Shown here: positions 1 to 11,544 of the stretch, one piece after another
Layout of the letters: each line of letters starts with the position of its first letter
How positions within the stretch are numbered: position 1 is the first letter of the stretch
Assembly (NCBI GenBank): GCA_023213315.1
Contig: JAKCPI010031608.1
Coordinates: 1-64,000 of the forward strand
From: Euborellia annulipes
Lineage: Eukaryota > Arthropoda > Insecta > Dermaptera > Anisolabididae
DNA: 64,000 bases
Reading direction: 5' to 3'
Position numbers and translations under genes: made by a program
The notes under the pieces: generated by a model
The model's database searches: none
Seen by the model: only the letters and a program-made list of their open reading frames with translations
Told to the model about the DNA's origin: nothing

Positions 1-234
1 CTATCTATTTCAAGTGATACAACAGGGGTTGTTTGACCATTTTGTAAATAAATAATTTGTTTTTCCTAGATTCCTACATAATTTCTGAATTCAAAAGTGA
101 TTTTAAAAATTTTTAATCTCTTTTGTACTTCTACGGCAGCCATTTTTGTTTTGCGAAACGCGCTAATTTTTGCGTATGTAAGGGTTTGCCTTAACTTGTA
201 TATCTCGAAAGCGACTGAAGAGAGCTCTTCAGTC

Positions 235-676
235 CAGTTCACAAGCTATCTACTGGCATCCCTTGAAGTTAAGTCATTTCCCATCTCTAACTCCTCCTCC
301 TTTGTTCGTTTATAGCTAGTGAACTAATCCTTATTTCTGGTTCCACCCGGTTCCTTTTATCCAACCTCTTTTATGCTAGGGAGGATATCCTAGTTTCAGA
401 AGGGACTCCCTCAGCAACGACCTTTCGAAGAATGCATCACTGAGAGGGAATCTTCTTTACGTCCCTTCCACAGGACGGGATGTCACAGCAACTCCCTCTC
501 CTCGTAGGGTCGCCTGGGGGCTATTGTGGTGAGATCCTATATTACACCTACTTGAGGATTTGTGTATATTAAATAAATATTTTTTATTTAATGAAAATTT
601 CCGCACGCCAAGGTTTTGAACAGGGATCTTCTTTGTAGAAGCCGACACCTTAGCCCATTACACCAGCGAGCCCCCC
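235..676 (-). repeat. SINE-A copy 1 (tRNA-headed SINE)
   Basis: Read on the minus strand, this starts near 676 with a tRNA-like head (GGGCTCGCTGGTGTAATGGG, then a B-box-like GTTCAAAACC). An AT-rich linker follows, then a body shared with 1617-2255, 2600-2840 and 4560-4977. The shared body contains a stretch about a bracketed-sounding GGGATGTCACAGCAACTCCC region and a TCCTTATTTCTGGTTCC region. The far end near 235 is diverged. RNA polymerase III promoter boxes and dispersed copies in both orientations indicate a SINE. The part of the minus strand that is open (457-648) is repeat sequence, not a gene. Confidence 0.75.
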
Positions 677-1616
677 TCGGTTTTAAGTCAATAAAATGGT
701 TGAAGTCTAAAATATTCTATCTGATATAAGATAATATTCTATCTGTTTTTGTCCCTTTTAACGTGACCCACCCTGTATGTATGAAAAAAACACATTATTT
801 ATTTTCTAAGTTTATACGCGTATTCATCTCATCCATACTTTTCATGAGCCTTGAAGGGCCAAAAATAAATGCAGTAGTTTGTATAAATTAATTGAATATA
901 ATCCGCCCGTTGAAGGCGGCATGCATGGTTGGTGAAATAAAAAAAAATATAACTTTGTTGGTTATCTTAATCAGGTGGTGGGCAGCCATTTCTCACTAGT
1001 CAACCACAAATGGTTCCCTTGAAAGCCTCCTTTACTTGACCTCTTTGTTCTACTTGTTGTTGTTGAGAAAGCTCGTTGGAATGCAGCCCTTGTCTTATAT
1101 AAGGCGAAGAGGTAACTTGAGGCAGACACTCTTGTTGTTGTTGTTGTTTGCTTTAAAACCCCCTCAACCTGAAATTATCTCTTAGGTAGTAGGTGTGACC
1201 GGAAAATGGAAGAGCAAACAAGGAGGTCATCTGTCCGTGATTGGCTTTTCTAATTTAACTTTTAATTAATATGCGTTGCTTTTAGTTTTATTGAAATTTC
1301 TTCTCTTCTTATTTTTTGTTCAATTTTAATTGAACAAACTCTCTTGAATGTATAATATAATAATAATAATAAAATCCCTCAAACCAGTATTCTATTTAAT
1401 TTCCCTGGTATGAGAGAGAGAAAGAAAGTATTGTAAATAGGGTTGCCACTCGTACTTTATAATAAAGTATTGTACGTTATTTCGGATAATTATATTCTAT
1501 ACTTTACGAGAACAATAAAGTATGCAAAAAGAAAGTAAATTGTAACACGTGGTAAAATTGAATCGGTCATTTCAAAAACAACAAATTAGAATTTTTCTGG
1601 AATCACTAAAAACAAG
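677..1616. other. Unassigned AT-rich stretch
   Basis: I see no open frame with recognisable protein similarity. It contains short GTT/CAA microsatellites around 1058-1075 and 1131-1148 and an ATA run near 1356-1370. Nothing here repeats elsewhere in the window that I could find. Confidence 0.5.
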
Positions 1617-2255
1617 GGGGCTCGCTGGTGCAGTGAGCTAGGGTGTCGGCTTCTGCAAAGAAGATCTCTGTTCAAATCCCTGGCGTGCGGGATTTTTCAT
1701 TAAATAAAAATATTTATTTAATGTGAAAAAATCTTCAAGCAGGCACTGGATTGGAATATTGGATCTCACCACAACCCTCAGGCGACTCTACGGGGAGAGG
1801 GAGTTGCTGTGACATCCCGTCCTGTGGAAGGGACGTAAAGAAGGTTCCCTCTCAGTGATGCATTCTTCGAAAGGAGTCGGTGCTGAGGGAGTCCCTCATC
1901 AAACTAAAACATCCTCCATAGCATAGAAGAGGTTGGATAAAAGGAACCAGAAATAAGGATTAGTTCACTAGCTAGAGACGAAAGCAGGAGGAGGAGTTAG
2001 AAATAGGAAATGATGTAATTTCACGGGGTGCCGGTAGATGGCCGGTTGGGTTTGAGGTGTGTGTCTTCGTACACGAAAGCACCTCGGGTAAATAAACGGG
2101 GATCTCGATAGGAATTTCAAATAATAAAATAATCACTAAAAACTGTTTCATACACAAATAAACGAGTTTTAAAGGTTAAAGAAGGTCCTGCCGGGATTTG
2201 AGCCACCGATTTGTACTCGGTGTGCCCTTAGCACGGCATTCGGGTATATGAATTC
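1617..2255 (+). repeat. SINE-A copy 2, longest copy, with a second tRNA-like end
   Basis: The head at 1617-1695 looks tRNA-derived: an A-box-like TGGTGCAGTGAGC and a B-box-like TGTTCAAATCC. The body carries the TCAAGCAGGCACTGGATTGG module (about 1734-1753), the GGGAGAGGGAGTTGCTGTGA stretch and a purine-rich segment ending near 2010. Beyond the point where other copies stop, the minus strand at about 2250-2180 shows a second tRNA-like piece with a B-box-like GGCTCAAATCCC. The unit could be a dimer of two tRNA-headed SINEs joined tail to tail, or a SINE next to an unrelated SINE fragment. Only one copy of this arrangement is visible, although 4560-4640 shares part of the joining sequence. Confidence 0.7.
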
Positions 2256-2599
2256 ACTCAGAAAGCAATTTTAGTCATCAGGAGAAATGGACAATCACTA
2301 TGTAACGAGAAAGAATTTTGTGATTATTACGTCATCCCTCTTTAATCTAAATGTAATTGCACTCTTTTTCTCATCAGTAGCATGCTTATACTTATTCAAT
2401 TGCCTACATAACACAAAAGATAGAGTTGTTTTTAAACATGGAATTAGAGATTTGCGTGATTTTTTATTTTTTCACCTGCCTCTTAAAAGATGAAACTCAC
2501 AATATCCCCCCTTCTTTCTTAAATTGTTTTTCGCGAATACTACCTGTTTAATCGCTTCCACTTTGCATGCTCAACAATAACAAAAAATTCATTTCTATT
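2256..2599. other. Unassigned stretch
   Basis: AT-rich, with a 68-codon plus-strand frame at 2287-2493 that resembles nothing I recognise and has no supporting context. Confidence 0.4.
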
Positions 2600-2840
2600 T
2601 AACGAGCTACTCCTTATTTCTGGTTCTTCCCTGTTCTTTTTATCCAACCTCTTCTATATTAGGGAGGATGTCCTAGCTTGAAGAGGAACTCCCTCAGCAC
2701 CGACTCCTTTCGAAGAAAGCTTCACTGAGAGGGAACTTTCTTTATGTCCCTTCCACGGGACGGGATGTCACAGCAACTCTCTCTCCTCGTAGAGTTGCCT
2801 GGCGAGATCCAATCCAGTGCCTCATTGAGGATTTGTTTAC
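2600..2840 (-). repeat. SINE-A copy 3, body only
   Basis: Shares the SINE-A body on the minus strand, from the CTCCTTATTTCTGGTTC segment to the ATCCAATCCAGTGCCTC segment, but lacks the tRNA-like head. A separate head-side fragment (AATCCCTCACGCCCAGGATT and the TTTGAACA B-box side) lies at about 3225-3280, directly beside the poly-A tail of the next LINE fragment. The two pieces may be one SINE split by intervening sequence. Confidence 0.65.
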
Positions 2841-3224
2841 ATTATATTTATTCAGCACATAATACAAAGAATATACAAAAACATACAAAAATTCGTAATT
2901 ATTCAGCATAATAATAATTTCTAATACAATATAACACATATGTACTGGATGAGTACCCTTATTGGGTTTGGGCTCACCTCTCGTCCTCCACCCATCGCTT
3001 TTCCACCATCCTCAGCATCCCCAACAGTCCTTCATCCATTTTTCACCATTCAACAGTCTCCACCAAGTTCCTTGTTACCCTTCCATCATCCTACCGATCT
3101 CCTCGAATTCCCCCAAAATTGCCGTCGCCCTCCTCCCTCCTTTTACAGTGTCTGCATATTCTCTTTCTCCATCCACCTCCCCTTCCCATCAGGTTATCAC
3201 ATCTTGCTCTCAGCTCTTTACATT
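2841..3224. other. Unassigned, pyrimidine-rich
   Basis: AT-rich start, then about 250 bases strongly biased to C and T on the plus strand (2980-3220). The bias opens two overlapping frames (2940-3230 and 2962-3246), but both are low-complexity proline/serine-rich and look like by-products of the bias. Confidence 0.45.
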
Positions 3225-3280
3225 ATATAAATATTTTATTTATTGAAAAAATCCCTCACGCCCAGGATTTGAACACGGAT

Positions 3281-3722
3281 TTTTTTTTTTTTGGAATGGG
3301 TGCATAAGGTCCGAAGACCTTTAATGACCAGTGGTGACATGCAGCCAGGAAGAAGATAAAAACAAAAGGAGAAGCATAAATGGGGAACTCAACTGCGGGA
3401 ACTGAGTAGATGCCTGTTGAGATTAGACTTAAAAGTCTGAAGATTGTAGGTTTTGGGGAAGATAGACGCAGGGAGCTTGTTCCAATCACGGGAGGTCATG
3501 GGGACAAAGGAAGATTGGAATTGACTAGTTCTGTTAGTTGTGATCTGAACAGCATAGTGATGCTGGGAAGATGCCTCTCTTGTGTTCCGTGTATAAGTTG
3601 CACTGGGTGGAATAATTGTTTTGAATTCGGCATAACATTGACCATGGTAATACCTGTAGAAGAGAGATAGTGCAGACCCGCATCTTCTATGATCTAATTA
3701 CTGTAGGGATGCGGTGAGGGTA
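3281..3722 (-). pseudogene. 5'-truncated LINE: C-terminal tail of reverse transcriptase ORF
   Basis: On the minus strand, positions 3490-3400 encode RDWNKLPASIFP, then LQTFKSNLNRHLLSS and a stop. That is the usual C-terminal end (RDWNxLP...FKxxLxxxL) of CR1/Jockey-type LINE ORF2 proteins. A 3' untranslated region follows and ends in a poly-A tract (T run at 3281-3292). The same unit, clearly homologous but with indels, recurs at 47737-48215 in the same orientation. Only the last part of the element was copied, as is typical of LINE insertions. The clade cannot be settled from so short a piece. Confidence 0.8.
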
Positions 3723-4559
3723 GAATCACCTATTTTTCTGTTTGGATTATACACATAGAAAAAATATGATTCTGTGTTTAACAAAGAAAAAAAATATGGA
3801 CTTATTAAAAGCGTCATTATCCATTTTTGCCCCTCACTGTTCCATTTCTAGAAAAGAAACGTGCAAGTACTTAACGTTGGTTCGTTCGTTGCCTACCTAT
3901 TTCATTTCCTGCTCTCCTTTTGCTTGTTATAATAAATTTCCCTCCCCCCTCCCCTATCAAATTAGACGTTATTTGCTCTTTCTTTCTTTCTTCCCTGTTC
4001 ATTTCACTCATATGTTTGTCTGAAAAGGACATAAATACCGATTGTGTTTTTATGAGCAGCTAGGGGAGGAATTCAACCCCCCCCTCCCTTAACGCCCCAT
4101 TAGTTAAAAAGATTACACTCGTACAAAAAGATGGTGATTAAAAATTTGTGATTTATTCAAGTACCATTCGCATTGTTCATTTAATCCCCTCTTCTTTCGT
4201 TCTAATTGCTTTTCTCTTATTAAAAAAAATAAAACTTTTATTATTTGCCCTCCCCTATCCTCTGTTGGAGTTCGAAAAACATGATTGAGAGTTGTGAGCT
4301 TCTTTTACTATACCATCTCTCATTCTGTGACTTTTTTCAGGCAATAATTTAATTGTAAAACAATACACAAAAGTTATGTATATACTGGGTGAATATGGAG
4401 AAAGGCCGTCATACAGAAATAAAATGAAATACTTATATATGAATTCCTTGTCAAAGTTTCGGGGACACCCATCTTCAGAACAAAGGTTTTAAAAAATTCT
4501 TAGCACTGCCTCATTCAGTTGTTAGAATATTCGAATTCATTTGCGTGTAGATATGTTGA
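3723..4559. other. Unassigned stretch
   Basis: AT-rich with C-rich patches (3940-3955, 4075-4090). A 93-codon plus-strand frame at 3742-4023 is serine/phenylalanine-rich low complexity with no recognisable domain. Confidence 0.45.
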
Positions 4560-4977
4560 GCTGCTGATGGCTGCAAATTATAATTTGAAATTCCTATCGT
4601 GATCCACGTTTATTTGCCCGAGGTGCTTACGTGCTCGAAGACACACACACCTTAAACTCAACCGACATCTACCAGCACCCCGAGAAGTTACATCATTTCC
4701 TGTCTCTAACTCCTCCTACTGCTTTCGTCCTTAGCTAGTGAACTAATCCTTATTTCTGGTTCCTTTTATCCAAGCTTTTATATGCTAGGGAGGATGTTCT
4801 AATTTGAGGAGAGACTCCCTCAGCACCGACTCCTTTCAAGAATGCATCACTGAGAGGGAATCTTCTATAGGTCCCATGTCACAGCAACTCCCTCTCCCCG
4901 TAGAGTTGCCTGGGGGCTATTATGAAGAGATACAATATTCCAATCTAGTCCCTGCTTGAGGATTAAAATAAATATTT
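4560..4977 (-). repeat. SINE-A copy 4, cut off by the LINE
   Basis: Minus-strand SINE-A body, also carrying the outer segment (GAGGTGCTTACGTGCTCGAA region, 4620-4680) otherwise seen only in the longest copy at 1617-2255. It stops at the AT-rich linker near 4970, just where the LINE begins, and its tRNA-like head is missing. The LINE probably inserted into this SINE; I did not find the head on the far side of the LINE. Confidence 0.65.
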
Positions 4978-5328
4978 CACTCTCGCTTGGATACCGAGTA
5001 AACAAACATCGATAGCTTTTCTCTGGTGCCCAAATCGTTTTTTTTTAGTAATTTTAGTCTGATTCACGCTATTTCTATCAAATATTAGCTTGGTTTTTAT
5101 ACTCTTCTCGTCGATAATAAGGAATTTGGCGGTTTAGAGAAGAAAATTCGTCTTTTAAGGTAAATAGCAAATTGTTTATTGCCTTTTTTTTTTTTTTTTT
5201 TTGTCTCTGCTCATTCTCAATTTCGGCGGTTCTCTTAATTGGGAATTGCGTCCTACTTTGTTCTCGAGCCGGTATATTAGTAATCTAATTACTGGTGTTT
5301 TTTTTTTTTTTTTTTTTAATCTTGAATT

Positions 5329-6296
5329 ATGTCCAAGGGGGAATTGTTAGGCCTCTCAAGTATGAGTAAAAAACATAAGTGGGATAGTCTTACTGATCAA
5401 GCTGGGGAATGTTATGATTTAAAGTATGTGGAGGATAGTTACTCTAGAAGTGATTTTGTTGGGTCGTTTCCGAGATTCTTTCTCATTAGCCATGCTATAG
5501 AGGATAGAAACCTCTCGAAGGTTTCGCCATTTCTCGTTGAAAAAGTCTTATCTTATAAGGTAGGCAAGGTAAAGAATGTTAAAAAATTAAAGTCGGGCTT
5601 AATCTTAGTCGAAGTAGCCAATAAAGCACAAGCGATAGCTATTAAAAACTTGGATTGTTTCTCACCTGATATCCCTTTGAAGGTGGAATCCCATACTCGA
5701 CTTAATACTTGCAAAGGAGTGGTTTACTGTACTGACCTTGTAGAAGTTGACACGGAGGAGATTTTAAGTGAGTTGAAGTCCCAAAATGTGACCGATGTAC
5801 GTCGTATTACTCAGAAGTCGAATGGACAGATTAAAAACACGCCTATGTTAATACTTACCTTTGACAAACCTGACATCCCTCTAAGGATCAAAGCTGGGTA
5901 TCATTCCCTTTCTGTAAGGGAGTATATACCTAATCCAATGCGATGCTATAAGTGTCATGAATTCCGGCATGTTCAAAAATTTTGCTCTAAAGCCGAACCT
6001 GTTTGCTCTTTCTGTGGCCTGAAAAGTCATGTAGGACCCGAGGAAGTTTGTAACAGATTACCGAAATGTGTTAATTGTAATGGGGAACACAACGCGTATT
6101 ACAAGAAATGTCCTGAATTTGAAAAAGAGTCGGCCATTACGGAGATTTCAATTAGGGACAAGATCTCGATCTTCTTGGCGAGGAAAAAATTTAACGAAAA
6201 ATTGGCGGTAAAGGAGAAATCTTATGCTAGTATCGCTGATAATGCAGTTCGTCTAGATAAAAATAAATGTACCTCCTGTGAAAATCTTAAAGAAAT
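5329..6296 (+). pseudogene. LINE ORF1 (gag-like), 5' part, cut by LTR element
   Basis: Starts at an ATG after a T-rich leader and runs open for 322 codons before the insertion. It ends in three cysteine-rich knuckles in the typical ORF1 arrangement: CYKCHEFRHVQKFC, then CSFCGLKSHVGPEEVC, then CVNCNGEHNAYYKKC (about residues 206-265). Such proteins bind the element's RNA in the cytoplasmic particle. The frame breaks at 6297 where the LTR begins; the codons that follow to 6381 are LTR sequence. The rest of ORF1 lies at 15404-15797, in frame once the insert and one AAAT duplicate are discounted. ORF1 itself shows no other damage, so the insertion broke a still-open frame. Confidence 0.85.
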
Positions 6297-7195
6297 TATA
6301 ACGATGCTAGTCATCCACTGGATGAGAAATAACAAAGACACAAGGTTGGAAACATCAAATTTATTCAGGACATTTAATTAAAGAGGAGACTTTATTTAGG
6401 GGTGCACAATATTTAATGTAAAATTAATTTAATTACATGGATCTTATAATTAAATGAGGTAGCAGTAACAGCTGCTTCGCTACCTGTTACTGCTCGGGGG
6501 TACGTCGGAGTAAATCTACTTCACCTTGCGTGACAACAATAGCAATGCCAATGATCTCTATCATGAAACTCAATCAAACTCATTTGAAATTAAAAAAAAT
6601 AATTCATCAATAAAAAAAATAATTCATTAACAGAAAAATAAATTTAGTAAGAATGCGGAAAAGACAAGGGAAAACAAGGGGAAAGGGCGTTGCCACTTAC
6701 TGAGAGTTGAAGTACAGGACTGGATGCGGATGCAGGACCGGAGACCAGTGGATGTTGTACAAGTAAGGATGACCAAACCAGGTTGAGAGGTCATGGATGT
6801 AGATATGCAGGAGTTGAGCGGCCAAGGTAGACCAACGTTGGAGTAGGAACAGGAGGTTGGTGTCCAAACATGACGTTGTCAAAATATTTTAAAGTGTGGA
6901 GACATCAGGAATATTTCAAAGTCCGAAGCGTTTAAAAAAATTTATAAGTCCAGAGATCGTGGAAATTTTTCTAAGTCCAGAGATCGTGGAAATTTTCTAA
7001 GTCAGAGATCGTGAAAAAATTTATAAGTCCCGAGATCGTGGAAATTTTTCTAAGTCCCAGCTCGGTTGAAAATTTTCTAAGTGTTGAGCGGACATGACAT
7101 AATTTTTCTAAGTCCCGACTGGAACATAAAAAAAATACTTCTTCTTTCTTCAAAAAAAATTGGCGTGGATCCATTCTCGGTGAGGGGTCCCGAGG

Positions 7196-7231
7196 AACTA
7201 ATTTTCAAGCGTCGGCGTGGCGCCTTATATA
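7196..7231 (-). promoter_or_regulatory. Candidate sense promoter in the LTR (TATA + initiator)
   Basis: On the element's sense strand, TATATAAG starts at 7231 and a TTAGTT initiator-like site lies about 31-36 bases downstream (7201-7196). This spacing suits an arthropod core promoter. It would make about 1.4 kb of the LTR U3 and the remainder R/U5. The same arrangement is in the second LTR near 13955-13990. Confidence 0.4.
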
Positions 7232-8334
7232 GGGGCGGCGGTGGTTTCCAAAAGTTCGCGCACAAGCCCCGCCCCCAGGTGAGGCATAGGTGAAATTTTA
7301 CATAGGAGTTGTGCTAGTTGGAATCGGTTCTATCGGCTCTTGTGGCGGTCTCCGTGGAGCAATGGACATGGAACCAACGGCATCGGAAAGAGCTCAAAAA
7401 GTACTATCAGTAGCATACGTGAAACAGGCGGTGGCAGCCCGGCTTCGTTTTGAAATTAACGAAAAACAGCGAAAATTCCGTTTCTTGAAAAGCGTCGGAT
7501 TTTTGATTGCGTGTTGCGACTGAATGCGTTGAGCTAGCGCACTGGTTGAGGGCTTGTTAGAATCGGCAGGGCAGTAGAAAGCGTTTAAGATTGGTTCCAG
7601 GCAAATGAAACAATTTTGAGAGGCAATTTTGAGCGTTGCCGTGAGCCTGACTTTGAGGCATCACATGTTGAAACAGGCGTGACCGTGGTTAATATTTGTA
7701 GGCTCTCTGGATGGAGGGAGAGCCAAAGATTAAATATCCAAGCGGACAAGTGCGGGCGGCAAGAGAGACGAGTAATATACGGCAAAGTTTAGCGGCGGTA
7801 TTCAGCCTATGAGTGCGACAAGGACAGAGAGAGACGCTCCATATCTCCGCGTATCTCGTCGATAACTGGCTTAATTTTCATGCTACAGCGCAGACAGAGG
7901 TATCAAAATGTAGCGTATGGAATACAGAATACGGTGATATGGCGCTTGCCGGGGTACGGCATCTGAGACGTGGTCCAGGAGTAAATTAAGAAACGTGATT
8001 GTTGAGAGGCGACGGAATTTCTTGTGTAGCGGGTCTAATATACATAGTAGAAAGTGGCAATCGATCTTATTTTGTAGAGGAGATCGTGTCGGTTCAGATT
8101 ACATTTTGTTTTATTACAGAAGTCCTCGTAGAAAAATTTTATTTCACTTTTAAAGGTTCCTCCATAGGTTGCATGTAAATGGCTCAGCTAATCAGCAAAC
8201 CGGCAGGGTTCGGGATTTGCTGACTATAAATATGTTGACGGGGGTCTGGGAGGGTCATTCGGGGACGAGCTCTTACGGTAAGAGGAGCCACCAGCGACTC
8301 TAGTGGGTGGCAGGTGAACGAGAGAGAGAGGGCC

Positions 8335-8397
8335 TATAAATATTCCGCGGGGCCTGAATTTGATCAGTTGGCTTTTAGGCTAGCTGCGAGACAGTTC
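8335..8397 (+). promoter_or_regulatory. Antisense-oriented core promoter in the LTR: TATA, TCAGT initiator, DPE
   Basis: TATAAATA begins at 8335, TCAGT at 8364-8368 puts its A 31 bases downstream, and AGTTC at 8393-8397 falls at +28 to +32, matching the downstream promoter element RGWYV. All three known arthropod core elements are in register. They point opposite to the primer site and gag frame of the element. AATAAA-type signals follow within 60 bases. The duplicate LTR has the same set (TATA at 15093, initiator A at 15124). Confidence 0.55.
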
Positions 8398-8641
8398 GAC
8401 TAATTAGGAGAAATTATTAATAAAAATAAATAAAAATATTCAATTAAAATCTAATTGAGTCTTCATAACAGACATCCTTGGCAATGCTATCTCATTAATA
8501 AAAAGATTTATTTAATTAATAAATAATCAAAAAAATTAATTAGCGGACATTTTGCAGCCGACTAATTAGACAATAATTAAAACAATATAAGGGGCAAGAA
8601 TACGTAATAATAGAAGGGGACAAATGGATTTTTCCATTATA

Positions 8642-10969
8642 TCCGGCCGCAATATTTCAAAAAAAAAAAAAAATATTTTTTTTTTTTTTTTTTATAACTA
8701 TAACTATATACTTCGATTACTATTCATATATCGTCCTGTTTTCTGTTCAATAATAATACTCTCGCCGGAGGCACGTCAACAACACTAAGTGTTTCGACCC
8801 TTAATAATTCAAATCTAATGGAGCGAATGGGATTTTCGCCACCTTCTTTCGTTTAACACTATTCTATTTCTTTCCCTATAACTGACTTATATTTTCATCT
8901 ACAAGAGGCTAAACTACCAAGAGGTTAGTCTTACCAAAAATCAACTGTAGTTCCGTCTGCGATCTCACATTGGAGAGGAAGACCGTGTTTGCATTCCCAC
9001 CTAAACCACGAAGCAATGAGTGATTGACATGTGTTGCAAGCCGGGTTGCGGCCCAACACAAAATAAAAAAATTAAGTATGGCATGGCATTGGGTCCATCT
9101 CATGGCCCAATACGATGCGAAATAATAAAAGCGTGGAGGATCATCTGTGGACAGGGCCTTCTCGGAGGTCACCTTCCTGACCCTCAAACGCAAATTGTGG
9201 GTACTTTGACCCGGGGTTTGGGTACTATGACCCGTGAGCTAAGCTCATGATTAATGATTTATATCTCGGCACTTTGGCCCTCCTTTATCTTCTTACTTTC
9301 CTTCGAATGCAACACCGAATCCACGCCTCCAAATTGAGTGCTCGTAATTCTACTAATTTTCTCTTTAATAATTCCTTCCACCTAACAATTTACCCACTTT
9401 GAGATTCTAATATAATCCAATTATCCCTTATTTAATAGTAGTTGATGAACACTCACTATTTACTTTACATTCAAAATGACTTAGTGTTCATTTTGGCGAA
9501 AATTCCTTCGTGTAAACTTTGTATTGTTTACTTAGAACAATACCTTTATAAACAAAAAAAAACTAGTAATTTAGGTTGGGTAGCACTACCTCAGTTTTGT
9601 AGAGTACCTCGGCGTAGTTTTATTATTAAAATTAACAAGGGTGTTTTACATGACACCAATGTTTTAGGACTCTTTCTTTTTCCTTTGCAAGAGCTTAGCT
9701 ACTTGCCACTCAATACTACAATCTTCTATCGATTCCCAGAAAACAAGACTCTTAATTAAAAATATAGGCCTTCTTATTGGACCTTGATAACTTAACTACG
9801 ACCTTCAAGCATAACAAATAATATTTATATCACTGACTTGAACCTCGACTTTACAGAATAAAACGATACATAATACTTTAACTTACTGGACACATAGGCA
9901 TTCAAACACAACAACTTAAAATTACTTTCTTAACTTCATTTCGCACATGATTAACACTTTCTAGCTTAAACTTAACACTGAGGCACAACACTTAATACAC
10001 TGCACTTTCTGGGGTAAAAAGGGGGTAAAAAAGGGGGGGCGCATTCTTTCTTTAAATCTCACAACTGTCTTTCCTTTACCTATTTATCTATTTCGGAGCA
10101 TTCTGCATGCGAATGTCTCTACCGTCTTTCTAATGCTCACGTGCTCTTTATTAATTTTTGCATTCTTTAAAGAATGTTCATTAATTTTTAAATTGACTTG
10201 GTTTTTCCCTTGTATTCATCGATGATGAATAGCGGGGGATTTTGTTATTGTTTACCTCTGATTAACATTAATACAATGATTATTATTAAATCATTCTTTT
10301 TCTGCTTTGAGTTCCATGACAAAAGCCAACCACACACCTTTTGAGTTTAAAATCAATACTTCTTTCTATTTCACGAAAGTTTCACCTAACCAATGGCACA
10401 TCAAACCGGGACTGTCTTTACTTATTTACTGCTTCTTTATTATAACTGATTCTTTTAGCTCTATATCTTACTACATCTTTCTAACCATCTAACTTTACTT
10501 ATTTCTCCTCTTCACATACTGACTTCAATTTTATATTTCCTTATCCTATCTCAAACTCTAAGTAGATGTCTCAGTTACTTGAACCATTCACAATTAATTT
10601 ACATTACTTTCCGACTCCAATTACTTAGTTCCGATTTCCTTTTCTAACTGCTATAACTATTCTTCTTTCTATGTTGATTTTTCCTACTTATTAACTCACT
10701 ATCTCCTACATTCATAACGACTTCTAATTTTAACTCAATGGGAACGTGTGTGCAGGGTTATGTCAATCCTATACTGATTTATACTTTGCCTAACTATTCA
10801 AGAGGCGAATACGATAACAAAATTATTCATACACAAGCAATTTTAACAGGCTATAGTGTCAATGAAAAAATCCAGGCGAGACTTGCCAAGAACGGGTAAA
10901 TCTGATAAGGTCAAGGCCGGGTTTTAAGGGTCATATCCGGGGGCGATTTCATGTAGTTGCTGCTTTTGG
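8642..10969. other. Internal region of the 9.1 kb LTR element without recognisable coding
   Basis: AT-rich, with an A run and a T run at 8659-8693. No frame shows reverse transcriptase, integrase or RNase H motifs. A purine-rich tract on the plus strand at 10013-10040 (GGGGTAAAAAGGGGG type) is far from either LTR and on the wrong strand for a 3' polypurine tract. A plus-strand frame at 9442-9759 is not recognised. Confidence 0.5.
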
Positions 10970-11536
10970 CTAACTACTTTTAAAGCGCGTCCGGTGTCTA
11001 TAAAATAATTTATTGAGCTCTAGGGCAGAGGGATGTCCCCGTATCGGACAAGAGACAAAATTTATACAATTTTCAGCTACCGGAGGATAGGTAACAGAAC
11101 TGGTGGCTGAGGCTTTTTCAGATTCGAACTTTTCATTTTTGGGGCTATATATGACAAGGAGATTAGTATTATTAAAGAGCAGTAAGTGTGTCTCCGCCAA
11201 GAAAGCTGAAGAAGACGACACTTTATCCTTGGCATGAATCGAAGAATGAGCTTCATAATGAGGGGACACAAAAGAATCGGTTATGTAGCAACCGGGTTGA
11301 ACTAGGCCCATAACAGGTTGCGGGGTAAATTTTTCAAAGGTCAGGTCCCTATTGGAATAGGCTGAACAGATGGTTTTGACAGTGGAGACCTGGCATATGG
11401 AACAGGCTTGTGGGATAACAAGTGGCGACTCTGTGTCAATAGTACACTTTTTGAGCGGTCGCGGGCATTCACGAATGGGGTGGTCCTGAACTGCAGAGGC
11501 AGGATTGTCATGGAAATGATCTATTTGTCCAAGCAC
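10970..11536 (-). pseudogene. Downstream ORF of the LTR element, possible gag nucleocapsid remnant
   Basis: A 188-codon minus-strand frame just 8 bases after the larger gag-like frame. Near its start it reads QDHPIRECPRP, which resembles the second half of a retroviral-type zinc knuckle (GHxxxxCP), but the leading C-x2-C pair is not in this frame. The first cysteines may have been lost by a frameshift, or the similarity may be chance. The rest, including cysteine pairs CSIC and CPRPLKKC, is not recognised. Position and strand fit a continuation of gag. Confidence 0.4.
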
Positions 11537-11544
11537 GGAATTAC

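Larger units (their letters stand above)
6297..8641 (-). repeat. 3' LTR of the 9.1 kb element
   Basis: 2345 bp, differing from the other LTR (2343 bp) at only about half a dozen sites that I noticed. Examples: small indels around 6948-7005 against 13726-13768, C/A at 7682 against the matching base near 14443, and one indel in a GA run near 8320. It includes a short internal tandem motif, AAGTCCAGAGATCGTGGAAA and variants, repeated about five times at 6946-7070. Small frames inside it (7081-7293, 7290-7523, minus 7585-7785) recur in the other LTR because the DNA is duplicated, not because they are genes. Confidence 0.9.

Noticed and set aside
3256..3489. 77-codon minus-strand frame (MIGTSSLRLSS...) as a gene
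   Set aside because: It is the wrong frame across the LINE tail; the neighbouring frame gives the standard RDWNKLP ending of ORF2.
7081..7523. Two plus-strand frames in the LTR, repeated exactly at 13840-14282
   Set aside because: The repetition comes from LTR duplication. The proteins have no domain, and the region overlaps a candidate promoter.
10013..10040. Purine-rich tract as a polypurine tract of the 9.1 kb element
   Set aside because: It is on the plus strand and 1.4 kb from the nearest LTR, while the element reads on the minus strand.
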